Assembly (NCBI RefSeq): GCF_964340395.1
Contig: NC_135553.1
Location: 23,468,949 to 23,532,948 of the forward strand
Direction of reading: 5' to 3'
Source: Glandiceps talaboti
Taxonomy: Eukaryota > Hemichordata > Enteropneusta > Spengelidae
Length of the DNA stretch: 64,000 bases
Part shown: piece by piece, positions 12,401-23,696 of the stretch
Numbering within the stretch: position 1 is the stretch's first letter
Layout of the letters: every line of letters starts with the position of its first letter
Notes under the pieces: generated by a model
Told to the model about the DNA's origin: nothing
The model's database searches: none
What the model saw: only the letters and a program-made list of their open reading frames with translations
Made by a program: the position numbers and the translations under genes

Positions 12401-15400
12401 GCAAATCATATTACATACATTAATGAATAGATGAATTCAGAGTTTTAAAGTTCAATCATTTTTTGACAAAAACAGGTTAGTTGAAATTCTGTGATGGATT
12501 CAGGTCTCAAATCATGCAAAATCCTTGGTGCAGAATTGAAAGACACAAGTCAAGGTGGACTTAGTACTACAAAAAAGGTAAAACAGACTTTTATAGGTAT
12601 ATGTTTACAGTGTATTTTTAAGACTCAATTCTTTCAAACAGTAGTCTGTGATTTGTTACTCATATATGTTTGAGGGCGCTCTTCAAACAGTTGTACGTGC
12701 AGAAGAAGGCTGACAATAGATCTAGACTAGTTCATCAGGCTGGACATCTGACATGTTACCATGACAACAGTGATTTTATTGCCAAACATATCAGGTGTAA
12801 TGGGGGGGGGGGGGGGTTCTAATGTTATCCTCTCTCTGCCAGGGGGATATTTGTTTGTACACAAAAAAGTCAAGAAAACAGGATTATGCTTCTGCAACAA
12901 TTTGAGACCAAGATCCAATTGGTGATTATCAGTTGACAAAGACATGCAGAACACTACAATGTGACTAAACTGTTACTACAAGACTAAACACAAAGACCAC
13001 ACTCTGAAGACACCTATTCCTACCTCGAGTCATTTACATTCAAGAAATAATGTACAAGTTCTCTCATCTTGGTGATATTTCTTGCAACCTGCAATAATGG
13101 CTGAGTTCGTTCATAGTCAAACTTAAAGACACTATCTGGTTTCACATGCTTCTTGCCTATCAACCCTGTACAAAAAGAAAAGTGAATTTTTGAAGATTCA
13201 TGAAATATAATACACCATGTATACTGCAAAATGCATGTTAGCCTACCAGCAGACTTCAAGGACTCTTACAACTACAGGATTCCGCTATCCTAACTGACTT
13301 TTTGATTTTTTGAATTTTCACTGGTCCTCTCATCTATGCGATCACAGCTGTGTTTCACTGGTCTGGAAGCCACGCCCTGCCACACACACATATAACTTGT
13401 GCAAGGCATTAGTGTATATTTGAATAGAATACAACATACATAATGATCAAAGTGAGGTTGAAGGGTCACATTTCCATGACGACACCGAATTATGGATTCA
13501 TCTTGTGACCTATATATGGCATGATTTGAAAATGTCTTCCAATGTATTCAACCAATCACGCTTTATACAAGAATGCAATTCGAGACTTGAAATAGGAGTC
13601 ATCTTAGACTAGGAAAGGACAGCGAAATTTAAAATTGAAATGTCAGTTGGGATAGCAAATAGTGTAGTAGTGCTACTACTAGTCCTTGGAGTCCTTGTAC
13701 CACAAATGTTACATACCTGGGATCCTTCACTTGAAGGAAGTGACGTATCAGTCCCTTCATGTGAGTTATATTACGAGCAACTTGAAGTATACTCTCCGTT
13801 TCTTCAGTGGCTTCAAAGTCAAATTTGAAGACAGTGTCTGGTCCAACATGTTTTTTACCTACTATACCTGTCAAAAATAGTGGATTTAGACATTCAAATG
13901 GTGCCAGAATACATGTTGTGAGCCATCAACATTATGTCAAATGACAGTCACATGACTATTACATGATCATCTTAAACACTGATGATGGCACATTCTCATT
14001 GGTTTAATTTAATTCTACATGCACATTCATTGTTAATACTGACTGGTATAGTGGTATTGCCCCACAAGTTGAATTTTAAATTCAATGAATGGGCTTGATT
14101 TGTTCACTACGTTTGAAAAAAAAACCCAACTTATTTACAGTGAAACCTATTAAAAAGCCATCCTTGCATTACAGGGTTTCAAAGTCTATTTTTAAAACAT
14201 TCATTTTCATATCTATTTTTTTCTCCCTTCAAGGGCAGTTTGTCACAAAAAAACATCGAAATTTACATGGACTCAGTGTTGTTATAAAGTAGACTTTATT
14301 TAGAATATCCTTAGACAGCTGTTGTTATAATCTGACAATCTATGAAACACAGGCTTATTATCACAGATGACCTCTGACCTTTAGTGACTATGTTCTGTAA
14401 CATGAGGACAGTAGCATCAAATTTAGATTTAGGGATTCAGACTGACATATGGATGGAATGCCAATCTGATTCCAGCCTCAACAACCCTTACAATCTAAAG
14501 AATATGACAGCATGCTCAAAATACATGTACAATGCACAAGAATCAGTTTCATATTCAGATTCAGATTCAGATACAGCATTTTCAAAATATTATAAGAAAT
14601 AATATATGATTGCTAAATCCATGATTGTGTATAACTATCCTGAGCTTTTGGGGGTAATGAATTAAGAAATGCTCTCTCCCCGCATCCTTCTCCCTCCTTT
14701 TCCCTACCATATTCTTTTGTTGGTGTTTAACTGAAAACACTAAGAATAAACAGAATACGCAGTAATGTCATAATATATACACCTTACAAATAGTTTTAGT
14801 AGATACATTTTGTATGACCTTCTCACAGGATTAACCAGATTGTGTTTTTTTATTTGTCTAAAGTGTTAGACACATGACTGGCTGTGTAGTTATTTTTAAT
14901 TAAGTTGGTCATTTGATGGAATATGTAGTCTGTATTACCTACATCAAGGAATGTGCAGTCACAGGGGGCAGCGAGCATGTAATCGGTTGAATGATTGATT
15001 GATTGATTGATTGATTGATCAATTGATTAATAGAATGAGAGCTCTCTCCTTGCTGCCCCCTGTGGTGCACTTGGTACATTTCCTCTGAAACTGCAGGTTT
15101 TATTGGTTCTACCTCAGACAACAAACTGAGGTTTGACACTGCTGTATGATGACAGCCATTGATGTAAAACTTGTAGTTTTAAAATATCTTCCCTTACCAG
15201 TTCTGATGTTGGCACCTTTCAGTATAACAGGTAGACTTTTGACATTATCAAAAGCTGCAAAGTGATGGTAACCATGAGCCAAACCATAGTGTCCATTCTG
15301 GTGTTGTGGTAATCCAGTCAGTAAGGAAGATCTACTTGGTGAGCAGCTACTAACTGCTGTGTACCCATACTTGAAGGTCACACCCTGCTTGGCCAGGTTG

Positions 15401-18400
15401 TTGATGTTTGGGGTTTGGCACACTGTGTTGTTGTAAACTTGACTTTCAAAGCCATAGTCATCAGCTGTAGAACAAAGTTCGGTAACAAATACAAGAGATT
15501 GTAAAATTTTAATATTGTACTCGAATTTTCCCAATATGGATTTGGAATGCATATGGACCCTATTTAAAAACATGAAGGAAACCATGTTGCATATAAACTT
15601 CAGGTAACTTGTTTCTACATTCTTACAGGCGAGGGATTCAATCCCAGGTTTTCACATTATAGCCTGTAGTTGTCTTGTGCCAAGCATTGGCAAAACGTTT
15701 CTTGCCCTTGAACGCACCCAGTACGTACAAGGACGAATATGAAATTGATGTAAAAAATGTGATTCCTGGAACAGAAGACACTAATTGCATGAATGAAAAA
15801 GATAACTGATGGTGCAGTGCTGAGAAAAAATAACCTGCTGACAACTAATTGAAAATCTAATGACGGATTCAAATCTTTGGATCTGAATGTGAACCTTAAA
15901 AAAATATTCAGTCGATACCTGACCTGACTGCACCTGGCCTGTACCTGCATTTTGTACTGACCGATTTTAAGTTGTTATCCTTATATAACCTGGGCCTTTG
16001 CTAATTTATAGAATGAATCATATTTTATACCTGTCTGCAGTGTCTGGTAGCATACATATTTTGAAGTCTCTCTAAACGTACATCTCAAATGATAAAACAA
16101 AATTTGCATTATATATCGGTCAATATAAAACACAGGTACAGGCCAGGTACAGACCAGGCCAGGTCAGGTAAAGACTGAATATTTTTTTGGATTCACATTC
16201 ACATTCAGATCCAAAGATCCGTCATCTGTTTTTACTTGCAATATATATTGGAAATTCAACAATGTCAGTACTTGAATATGTTCACATTCTGTTGAAAGCG
16301 TTCATGATAAATACTAGTACTCCAAACAGCTCAAATGATATCTCTCTTGACAGTAATTAATTACCTATTTTAATTACTGCTCACACGGAGCATGCACATT
16401 TAGATGTGTCATAGAGTGTGTAGTAGGCAAGTATAAATCAAAACCTATTTGTTACTTTGCATACAAATGAAGTGAGTATAAATGGTAGTTGTGCAGCCAA
16501 TGACGAAAATCCACAATTACAAAGCATAGAATTTACCCACAGGAGCTGGCACTGTTGTTAAGTTCACCACTAGAGGGCAACCAGAATTTGTGAGATTTAA
16601 TTTGAGAGCTCGGAAATATACAAAAAATAAAATGCACTGCAGTTGTATATGGGTGATAAGTGGCAAGTGTTGGATCTGAGCGAGGGTTAACTTACTCGCT
16701 AAATATTGCCAGCTCTGACAATTTTGAACAGATCACAATGATATATTGAGGAATTGAAGATATACATCTGTACTATTGCTAGACGTTATTTGTTTGACCT
16801 TTTACGTTATTTTTTGTATATTTCTGAGCTCTCAAATTAAATTTCATAAATTCGCTCGTGCTTTGTAATTGCTAGGTAACCCTTTGGGTCACCCACTAGT
16901 GGTAAACTTAGCAACAGTGCCAGCTCCTGTGAATGTATCCATCACATGACCTAATTTTTTGTGCCAACTTTCATTGACCTTTGATGCAACGTATATCTTA
17001 GTCTTGGTTACCCAGACGCTTGCCAGCAGGATGGCGCCCTCAACAGCAAGAGTTTGGGTAACCCAGACTAAGTATATGTATCAATAAATATTAAAGCGTA
17101 ATTTTGACCATTCATATAAGACAGATTGAATATAAGGCTAACTTTGAAATATACTTATTACTATACACAATGTTTCACTTGTTAAATTTTAACTGACTAT
17201 TACTATAGATTATATTGCCCACTGAATAACCTTTGACCTTTTCATCTGGAAGGTGTTAACAAACCATAAAATAAATAGTCTTGCCATATGAGAATCTCAG
17301 ATTCAGAATCAGATTCACATTGGAGGACAATATGAGGCCAGTCTCATTTTGAGCCAAGGTTCAGTCTCAGATTCGAAAAAATCACAATAACACCAGTAGT
17401 CTCAGTTACCCAGACTCTCACCACTGGGGGCTCTGCCTACAAGACCTCCCAAGTTTGGGAAAAGCATGTTCCAACTACCCAGCAACGGAAGTCACACATT
17501 ACATTTCTTCCAAGCATAAAAATGGGCTTACGAGGTCTGTTTGTTGTAATTCATATACATGTATATTAGTCGCTTGAGACATGATAATCTGTAGTGAAGG
17601 TACCCAAATCGTTCAGCCTGCAGTGTTGGATGTGAAGGGCTACTCCCCATGATGCACTGCTCCAGCAGCTACTTCCATTGTGGGCAAGTGGCTTTCCCAG
17701 ACTCTTGTTAGGGGAGGTCTTGTAGGCAGATCCCCCAGTGGTGAGAGTCTGGGTACCCAAGACAACAACACCAGAAGCAGTCTAAAAAGAAATTGTACCA
17801 TAGGGACTACAGGAACTATCCCACTTCTCACCCATCATAAAAATATTACTTCTACAGACATTTACGTAAATAACACTAAAATCCTTTTAAAACAGCCACA
17901 ATGTGTAGATACATCATTGGAATAGTGTGCCTACCAACAAACACATCAGCTGAACTTTGACCTCTCACTAATGTCTTGGCGACAAACTTGTAACTCTGAT
18001 TTTTATGTAATTTTCTCCATGCAAGGCGACATGTATCCCCTCCCCCATCAAGTGAGTGTGAAGGGGGAACATGTCCTGTAGCTTGGATTATTCCATGTAT
18101 GACTGCTTTTTTCTGGTGTTATCGTGATTTTTCGAATATGAGACTGAACCTGAGGCTCAATATGAGAGTGGCCTCATATTGTCCTCCAATGTGAATCTGA
18201 CTCTGAATCTGACTCTGAGACCAACTTTATACTCGTTCTTGCCATGTGATACATCAATGATAATACACTTCATTGTGTGGCACTGTCAATTATGTAAATA
18301 GCACATCCTGGGATTATTCATAATTTTAATTATCTCAGTATTTCATGAGGACATCGGATAATCATGTGATCTGCCTGCTGTGAATTAGACCCCATTATAA

Positions 18401-19059
18401 CGTTTGTTGTGCTTTGATGTTTAGTGAAATGTTTGGGTGGTGGTGTCATAAACAATCACTGGAATGAACAAAAGACGTCCACCTTTCCGTTCTAAATGAA
18501 AACATCGGGTCAAATAAACAGCACGTCATATGATGCACACGTGAATTCGCCTCACCTTATTGTCTGAAAGAGTGGAAGGTCGGACAGTTTTCGAACAATG
18601 ACAAACACAAGACTGAGACAAGGCTACACACTGTGGTATTGAATAATTGAACCAATGCACCGTGGGTGTGCACATCATGCAGTATAATACATCCAGTTCT
18701 TTTTTTATTATTATAAAAAACGCCTTTTACACGGGATAGCATGTAAAATGGTGATCTGCACAACTTAAAAGGAATAAATGAGAAAACGTTTATTGATATT
18801 CACTCGCGAGGCACTGCAAGTCTGCTGAGATTGTACATAGCCGTCAGAGTGAGTCCACTGAGTGAAAGTTACTAAACATTGCAGTATTTGCTGTTCTACT
18901 TCTAGTGCCACTAGTGTAGTGGCAAACTTTCCGCAACTTGCTCTTACCTAATATGATTAAAACGTTCCTCTTCTCCGACTGCCCATTGCAAACACAGAGT
19001 ATTGCCAAGAAAGCTGTCGCTCTCAAGAATGCGATACTTTGGAGCGTCTTCCTCATCAT
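8655..19059 (-). CDS. SGSH: N-sulfoglucosamine sulfohydrolase (heparan N-sulfatase), copy A, complete, 512 aa
   Basis: Coding exons in transcript order are 19059-18948, 15464-15198, 13867-13717 (or the alternative 13165-13024), 11838-11603 and 9427-8655, totalling 1539 nt. It is a lysosomal sulfatase that hydrolyses the N-sulfate of glucosamine at the non-reducing end of heparan sulfate. A hydrophobic signal peptide covers residues ~8-25. Metal ligands are D39 and D40, the formylglycine motif CSPSR is at 78-82, GKKHV is at 130-134, DPH is at 187-189 and SDNG at 279-282. Spacing from the formylglycine Cys matches human SGSH (502 aa) up to DPH and is one residue shorter from there to SDNG. K289 stands where human and copy B have Arg (RTNLY), a residue I recall as part of the active site. 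The start is the first of two adjacent ATGs, and an upstream in-frame TTG is not a start. It is tandem to copy B in the same orientation and probably the more diverged duplicate. Alternative splicing is likely from its duplicated exon 3. Confidence 0.95.
9456..9760. repeat. Minisatellite of ~70-78-bp units in SGSH-A intron 4
   Basis: About four head-to-tail units. The first two share ATGGCAGTGACAACCAGGTC and differ little, while the later two share ACCATATnnnCTnAATTACC. All share CAATTTCAATTTA-like cores. Confidence 0.8.
10050..10134. mobile_element. Small palindromic element with GAAAGATCCA ends
   Basis: The left end CTTGAAAGATCCATCACTG and the right end CCAACAACTGGATCTTTCC are inverted repeats. 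A related element is at 30758-30860. Confidence 0.55.
10180..11590 (+). mobile_element. Helentron/DINE-like non-autonomous element, copy 1
   Basis: About 1.4 kb, non-coding. Subterminal inverted repeats TAGCACAACTG (10201-10211) and CAGTTGTGCTA (11578-11588) enclose 5-6 tandem units of ~115 bp (GGCTGTTGCTATGGGCGTGG core, ~10330-10930). These are followed by non-repeated sequence, a CA microsatellite (11487-11532), and a terminal hairpin ACTGAAC-aa-GTTCAGT followed by TGTGCTAA. This order resembles Helentron-associated elements, a kind of Helitron. A second full copy is at 26996-28410. It lies in SGSH-A intron 4, and its 3' end is about 14 nt from the exon 4 donor. Confidence 0.75.
11603..11838 (-). 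CDS. SGSH: SGSH-A exon 4: DPHRC segment
   Basis: 236 nt. The exon starts [14 protein letters not shown] and continues through FCEKFGNG to NRMDQ plus one base, and the donor is gtactg. His189 corresponds to human His181. A transposon-like element ends only ~14 nt into the following intron. Confidence 0.94.
12785..12822. repeat. Poly-G tract
   Basis: A run of about 16 G in the intron before SGSH-A exon 4. Other C or G runs in the window lie near 2909, 25833, 43962, 46625 and 63246. Confidence 0.9.
13024..13165 (-). CDS. SGSH: SGSH-A exon 3b: alternative copy of exon 3
   Basis: 142 nt, fully open, with acceptor gtacag, donor gtagga and the same entry and exit phases as exon 3a. It encodes [17 protein letters not shown], then [11 protein letters not shown], and ends NDSR. 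It lies 551 nt downstream of 3a in the same intron. The active-site K, K and H are kept, and Gly after HV is replaced by Lys. Lengths of 151 and 142 nt (both 1 mod 3) mean that including both or neither shifts the frame. Confidence 0.88.
13717..13867 (-). CDS. SGSH: SGSH-A exon 3a: GKKHVGPD active-site exon
   Basis: 151 nt between acceptor tgacag and donor gtatgt. It encodes [17 protein letters not shown], then [11 protein letters not shown], and ends KDPR. It keeps the active-site Lys and His and the glycosylation sequon NIT. It is paralogous to the exon at 13024-13165. Confidence 0.93.
14953..15070. mobile_element. Palindromic MITE with CACAGGGGGCAGC ends
   Basis: The left arm GTCACAGGGGGCAGC and the right arm GCTGCCCCCTGTGGTGCAC pair around a core with a TGAT microsatellite (14990-15020). 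It lies in SGSH-A intron 2. Confidence 0.7.
15198..15464 (-). CDS. SGSH: SGSH-A exon 2: DD metal site and formylglycine motif
   Basis: 267 nt. The acceptor ctacag precedes DDYGFES and the donor is gtaagg. It holds [20 protein letters not shown], where Cys78 is the residue converted to formylglycine, and it ends GANIRTG. Confidence 0.95.
15861..16224. mobile_element. Palindromic MITE with TGACGGATTC ends
   Basis: Inverted arms of ~95 bp. The left reads TGACGGATTCAAATCTTTGG and runs to TACCTGACCTGACTGC. The right is the approximate reverse complement, ending CCAAAGATCCGTCA. It lies in SGSH-A intron 1. Confidence 0.75.
16538..16931. mobile_element. MITE with ~100-bp inverted repeats (CACAGGAGCTGGCACTG)
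   Basis: The left end CACAGGAGCTGGCACTGTTG is mirrored by a right end finishing CAGTGCCAGCTCCTGTG. Homology continues inward to the AATTTGAGAGCTCGGAAATA region on both sides. It is non-coding and lies in SGSH-A intron 1. Confidence 0.82.
16997..17072. mobile_element. 76-bp palindromic element, possible TATAT target duplication
   Basis: CTTAGTCTTGGTTACCCAGAC and its near reverse complement GTTTGGGTAACCCAGACTAAG form the ends. Both flanks carry TATAT. The end motif GGTTACCCAGAC resembles the larger element at 17405-17758. Confidence 0.65.
17295..18220. mobile_element. ~925-bp element with ~100-bp inverted ends, interrupted by another element
   Basis: The left arm begins TCTCAGATTCAGAATCAGAT and runs to the ATCACAATAACACCA stretch. 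The right arm is its reverse complement, from TGGTGTTATCGTGATTTTTC to TCTGACTCTGAGA. The interior holds a second inverted-repeat element. Confidence 0.75.
17405..17758. mobile_element. Nested MITE with GTTACCCAGACTCTCACCAC ends
   Basis: The left end TTACCCAGACTCTCACCACT is mirrored by AGTGGTGAGAGTCTGGGTA. Inner homology includes GCCTACAAGACCTCCC and GGGAGGTCTTGTAGGC-like arms. It sits just inside the left arm of the surrounding element. Confidence 0.72.
18948..19059 (-). CDS. SGSH: SGSH-A exon 1: signal peptide and start
   Basis: ATG at 19059, with a second ATG at 19056. It encodes 37 residues ending RNVLIIL plus one base, and the donor gtaagag follows. [14 protein letters not shown] forms the hydrophobic signal core. 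Confidence 0.9.
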
Positions 19060-19111
19060 GTTAGTGTTAGCATGGTTAGTGTTACCGAGTACATCCAACC
19101 ACTAGATCAGC

Positions 19112-19131
19112 TGACGACAAGCCTTATAAAT
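19112..19131 (-). promoter_or_regulatory. Candidate core promoter motifs of SGSH-A
   Basis: Read on the - strand, AAATTTATAAGG lies about 65 nt before the ATG, and GTCAGCTGATC, an E-box-like palindrome, lies between them. Motif-level evidence only. Confidence 0.25.
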
Positions 19132-21104
19132 TTAAAGAGCGCCCTCACATGTACATAAACAAACGAGTAAAGAAATACCGAACCTGTTCGTGAGTATTAA
19201 AACAAACTGAAGTAAGTGATTCAAACTTCACGAAAAAGCTCACTCATGATGCGAAATGAGTCAAAGATTCAAGCTGCTTTTGAACTGAATTACTGTTACA
19301 TTTAAGACGAAAATATGCATCATATATGAGTAAAAATTGCAATATTAATAGAATCTGCCTTTCAAGTAAACTTCAGACAATTGCAGAAAGTGAAATAAGT
19401 TTTCCATACTCAAACCTTTGAGACAGTAAATTATCACAAAGAGTATGTGGATGTAAATATTTCAAAATCATATAGGAACAGAGAGTGCTACACTGAAATA
19501 CCCACCCCCACCCCCCACGGCACACACACACACACACACAATCCCTCTAAAGGTTACCGGTGCTGTGTCTGAAACTGAAAAAAGTATACGCCAGATGTTC
19601 CTCTCCCTAAAACAATTCCAATTGTAGGCATTAATGGCAAGAGATATGGAAACAAGTGCCCCACAAATTTGATCAATAGAATCTCAGACCACTACTAAAG
19701 ATACAATACAATATCATAAAGTGAAGACCTGGGGCTGCTGTCACAGTAAATTAAGAGGCTAGGCATTATTCCACTCAATGATTGCTCCAAACAAATTTTT
19801 GTATTTGTATTTTTTATTATATATTGAAAATACAAGTTTTTAAACTTCGTGACAAAATCCTGCTTCAATTCGGTGGAACTTGCAGTCTTTTCAACATACA
19901 TATCTTATACTGAAAATCAGTTGCAGGTCAAGCTTTTGTTAAAAGAATATGGATGACTTTTGCCTATATTGATATTGATGCATGCATATACTATACGACT
20001 TAATAAATCTATGATTTTTACAAAAAAGTCATTCATAAATCTATTATTTTTACACAAAAAATAATTCAGTGCAAATAACCACACACATCTGGGAAGTCAA
20101 TTAAATGTTGAGATATTGTTTGTAAATTTTTCATAAAAAGTGAAAAAAAGTCAATAAAAATTCATATTCCAATACTTTCATGTTAGAGTACCTGATTTGA
20201 ATATAAGTACAATCATTGTAACTATAGTAACCTAGAATCAAGTCAGGTCAGGACTTTGCTCTCACTTTTCCCCTACCACGCCTGATATTTTGCTAAGGAC
20301 CTATTGCTTCAATGAAGTTACAGCCAGAAAACAGGTGCAAATTTTTATTGGGTTTTTAATTCTTCTCACTGTGAGATGATGTCAGTGACATCACCGTGTG
20401 ATTAGAACAAACTGAGAGGGTTGTAGCTCTATGATGTAAACATGATTACTATATTCAATGTCACTGTGGAAAATCGTAATCTAATTTTAGACTTGAACAG
20501 ACAACTGTTATAGTGAAACACTTGGTGTGGTTGGGGAAAAGAAATCACAAAATCTGCACATGACTGAATTGTAGCAATTTATATGGACATCATTATGTAC
20601 GCTTACAGACTTTGACGAAATACTACTTTCAGCAGACAGATAACAATATGATAGAGCAATTTGCTTTAAAAACAATATTAAATAAAAAAGAAAAAAATAG
20701 TTGTTCTAAACAACAAAAGAATGACCCAAATATGCAGCAATGTCATATTTAGTGAGTCAGAGGATAAAACATTATTTTTTAACTGACAAAGACCTGGAGG
20801 ACCCCCTCCACCCAAAAAAAAAAAATTCAGCCATCACAACTGAAATTATTCTTCACTTTTTGGCCCGACAGATTTCTTTCCATAAAATCATCCGACTCGC
20901 CCTAAAACGTAGAGCAGAGGGAAATTTATTTTGGCACAAAAAACACATCAACGAAAATATTAAAAAAATTCAGCATTGAGTATGTAGGAATACAAGTTGT
21001 ACTCTTCTACAGTTTAAGAAAGTTCTTGTGTTTTGGTTATTAGGGCTACAAATCAGTGCATGTACTGATGACATATGTATGGGGAATGGAATCTATTTTT
21101 TTTA

Positions 21105-21490
21105 TTAGCCCCAAGGTGGGGGCTATGGTTACTGTGGGCTCTGTTCATTGTCCATCTGTAACACATCATTTCTCAGACATACACTAAATGATTTGTTTCA
21201 AACCTGGCACAAAGGTGACATATCATATGGGACATATGCACATCACTTTGTTTTTTGATATATGTAAATTTGACCAAATGGCGGCCATATTTGTAGTTAA
21301 AAATCAATATTTACTGCGTAATACGTCATTTCTCAGAAATGCAATATCCATTTGGACAAACCGGACACAATGGTGACACATCACATCGGACATACACATC
21401 ACTTTGTCTTTTGATATATGCAAATTTCACCGAATGGCAACCATAATTATAGTTTGAAATCAATATTTGCTGTGTAACTCAAAAACTGTA
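21105..21490. repeat. Dispersed repeat with an internal ~158-bp duplication
   Basis: Two diverged units (21159-21316 and 21317-21474) share ATCATTTCTCAGA-type starts, CACATCACTTTGT, TTTTGATATATG and AATCAATATTT. The repeat begins with the AGCCCCAAGGTGGGGGCTATGG palindrome. Confidence 0.7.
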
Positions 21491-22914
21491 ATACATAGAG
21501 ACTCAATGCAAGTGTCTACCCCCATATTGTCAGATGCAAGCTATCTTTTGAGACCTTGACCTTTGACCTTCAGGGTCAAAGGTATCTAAATCAAGCCATT
21601 TCTTGTAATGAGTTTTAGAAGTTTTTGTCCAATATCCTGAAAGCATATTGCAACATATTGTATGCAATGCCATTTCATTATTTTGTGATGTCCGCTTAGT
21701 ATTCACATTCTGTATTATAGAAATGTATGTCCAGATGTAGTGTTGTGACAGTTGATTTAGGATGTTGACATCCCCATGCAATAATGGAATAGTCCAGTCA
21801 AGTTGTCACTAATCCAAATGCTGATGGTCTCTCTATACACCACACTATTTTGAGATACTTGAACCACACTATTTTGAGATACTTGAAAATGAGCAGTTAA
21901 TTTACAGCATTTATAGAAGTCACTGAGAGAGTGTGTCTTCTACAAAGACTTGTTTTTTATTAATTAAACAACTTGACTCTGTTTTTTGCTGTTTTTCTAC
22001 TTGAGAACACAATGTCAAACAACACAGAACTGGCAAGTCAATACATCCACAAAATATTACAAATTTGTATATAACATACTAGGTACATATGTATCATATG
22101 TAAAGATTTAAAAGACAAAGGATACACAAAGTCTGACCACCTGTGTGACTGTTGTTAACACCTCGACCACCTAATCTTGACTATTTAAGAGTACTGAATA
22201 GGAATGGTTTTTCAGTACTACTAGTCTTATCAACAAACCCTCAGTCAGATCATGTTTTGTCCAAATTTGGATACAGGCATGTATAAATATCAACTTTCTG
22301 TAATAACACACACCCATTTCCAAGACATTCACACATCCATCAAATTTATTACCAAAATCACCAATTGCTCATTGTTGTTATGGTTTTTCAGAGGATTTCT
22401 GCATTGTTCACTGTATGCATTCCAGTTTGATAATAACTCCCACAAAGTTAGGGGGCTTTTTATATCCCTGTCTCGCCTTTACAGTGTTTTCAATCTAAGT
22501 ATGAAAAATGAAGTACTGCAACATATTACTGAACTTGCCCTGATGCACTGTTGTAGATTAGCTATAGTAGTCACAACATTGCCTACTCATAGACTAAGTT
22601 GAATAAACCCCTTCTATTGTTAGATATCATCATGGTTAGATGTACAGAGTGATGTATTAGACAACAAACCTCGGTAAGTGTAAATTATGATTGAAGTTGT
22701 CAGTAATGACGCACACAATTGTGGTACATCTTTGATCTGACCCTACTACATTCTGTACAAAGATACAGACCTACTTTGGTAACATATTAATATGTTGCAG
22801 TAGTTTGTTGTTCATACTTTGATTGGAAGCACGTCTATAATGAGATAATCAAGCAATGCCAGCATTGCAATTTCCCTTTTTCATACTAAAAAAGTTTGGC
22901 ATATCGGTCTCTAA

Positions 22915-23696
22915 TTAACTAAGGTTATTATCTAACGCCATGCATTGAGGATTTGTTTTATAGGGACCGGCATCTTCAAGAACACCATCAGGAGCACATA
23001 TCCATGGATCTTCTGTCTCCCGTTGCCACGACAACAACCTGGTCTTCAGCTCCTTCAAGATGGCTGCATATGAATCATCATTAACGACGTTTGTAACTTC
23101 TAATGGGTCCTTGTTTAGATCAAACAGTTCCCATTTGTGACGATAGTAATACTGTTGTAGAGTTTTAAACCAGTGTAATGGTTGGTGATCTCTAGTTCTG
23201 TTTAAGAGATCTTGAAAGGAAGGAGAGATGTAAAAGTCTTGATCTATAGGAAAGGGCATTTTGTAATTTAAATTTTGAATCAGTCTGTAGTTTTTATGTC
23301 TGATTACCCGCATAGGGTAATACATGGTGATTTCATGCAAATTGTGACTTGCATAGACAGTATCCCAACCTGACTGCGGTTCTTCAGCTAAAACTGGTAG
23401 TAGTGACTTGCCAGTCAATTTGACATCTTTCTTTAACAACTTGTACTTTGGGTAGGACATATTAAACCATTCTAGAACAGTTGGTACAATATCCAGAGTA
23501 CTGGCCATGGCATTACTTTCGTCTCCCCAACGTTTAGTAACATATGGCGAGGATACCAACATAGGCTCTGCCATGCCTGGTTCATACAAATTAGTTCTGC
23601 CATTTGGGAAAGGAATTCCGTTGTCAGATGTGTAGATGATGAGTGTGTCGTCTTCATGGCCAGCTGCTTTCAGTTCTTTCAAAACTAACCCGATTC
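22915..23696 (-). CDS. SGSH: SGSH-B exon 5: SDNG site and C-terminal subdomain
   Basis: 782 nt from acceptor ctccag to TAA at 22915-22917. It contains [48 protein letters not shown] and [16 protein letters not shown]. Confidence 0.96.

Larger units (their letters stand above)
19060..22914. other. Intergenic region between SGSH-A start and SGSH-B end
   Basis: Contains the SGSH-A upstream region (a TATA-like AAATTTATAAGG on the - strand at ~19120-19131 and an E-box-like CAGCTG at ~19112), a CA run at ~19520, the duplicated repeat at 21105-21490 and the 3' flank of SGSH-B. No convincing gene was seen. Confidence 0.55.
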
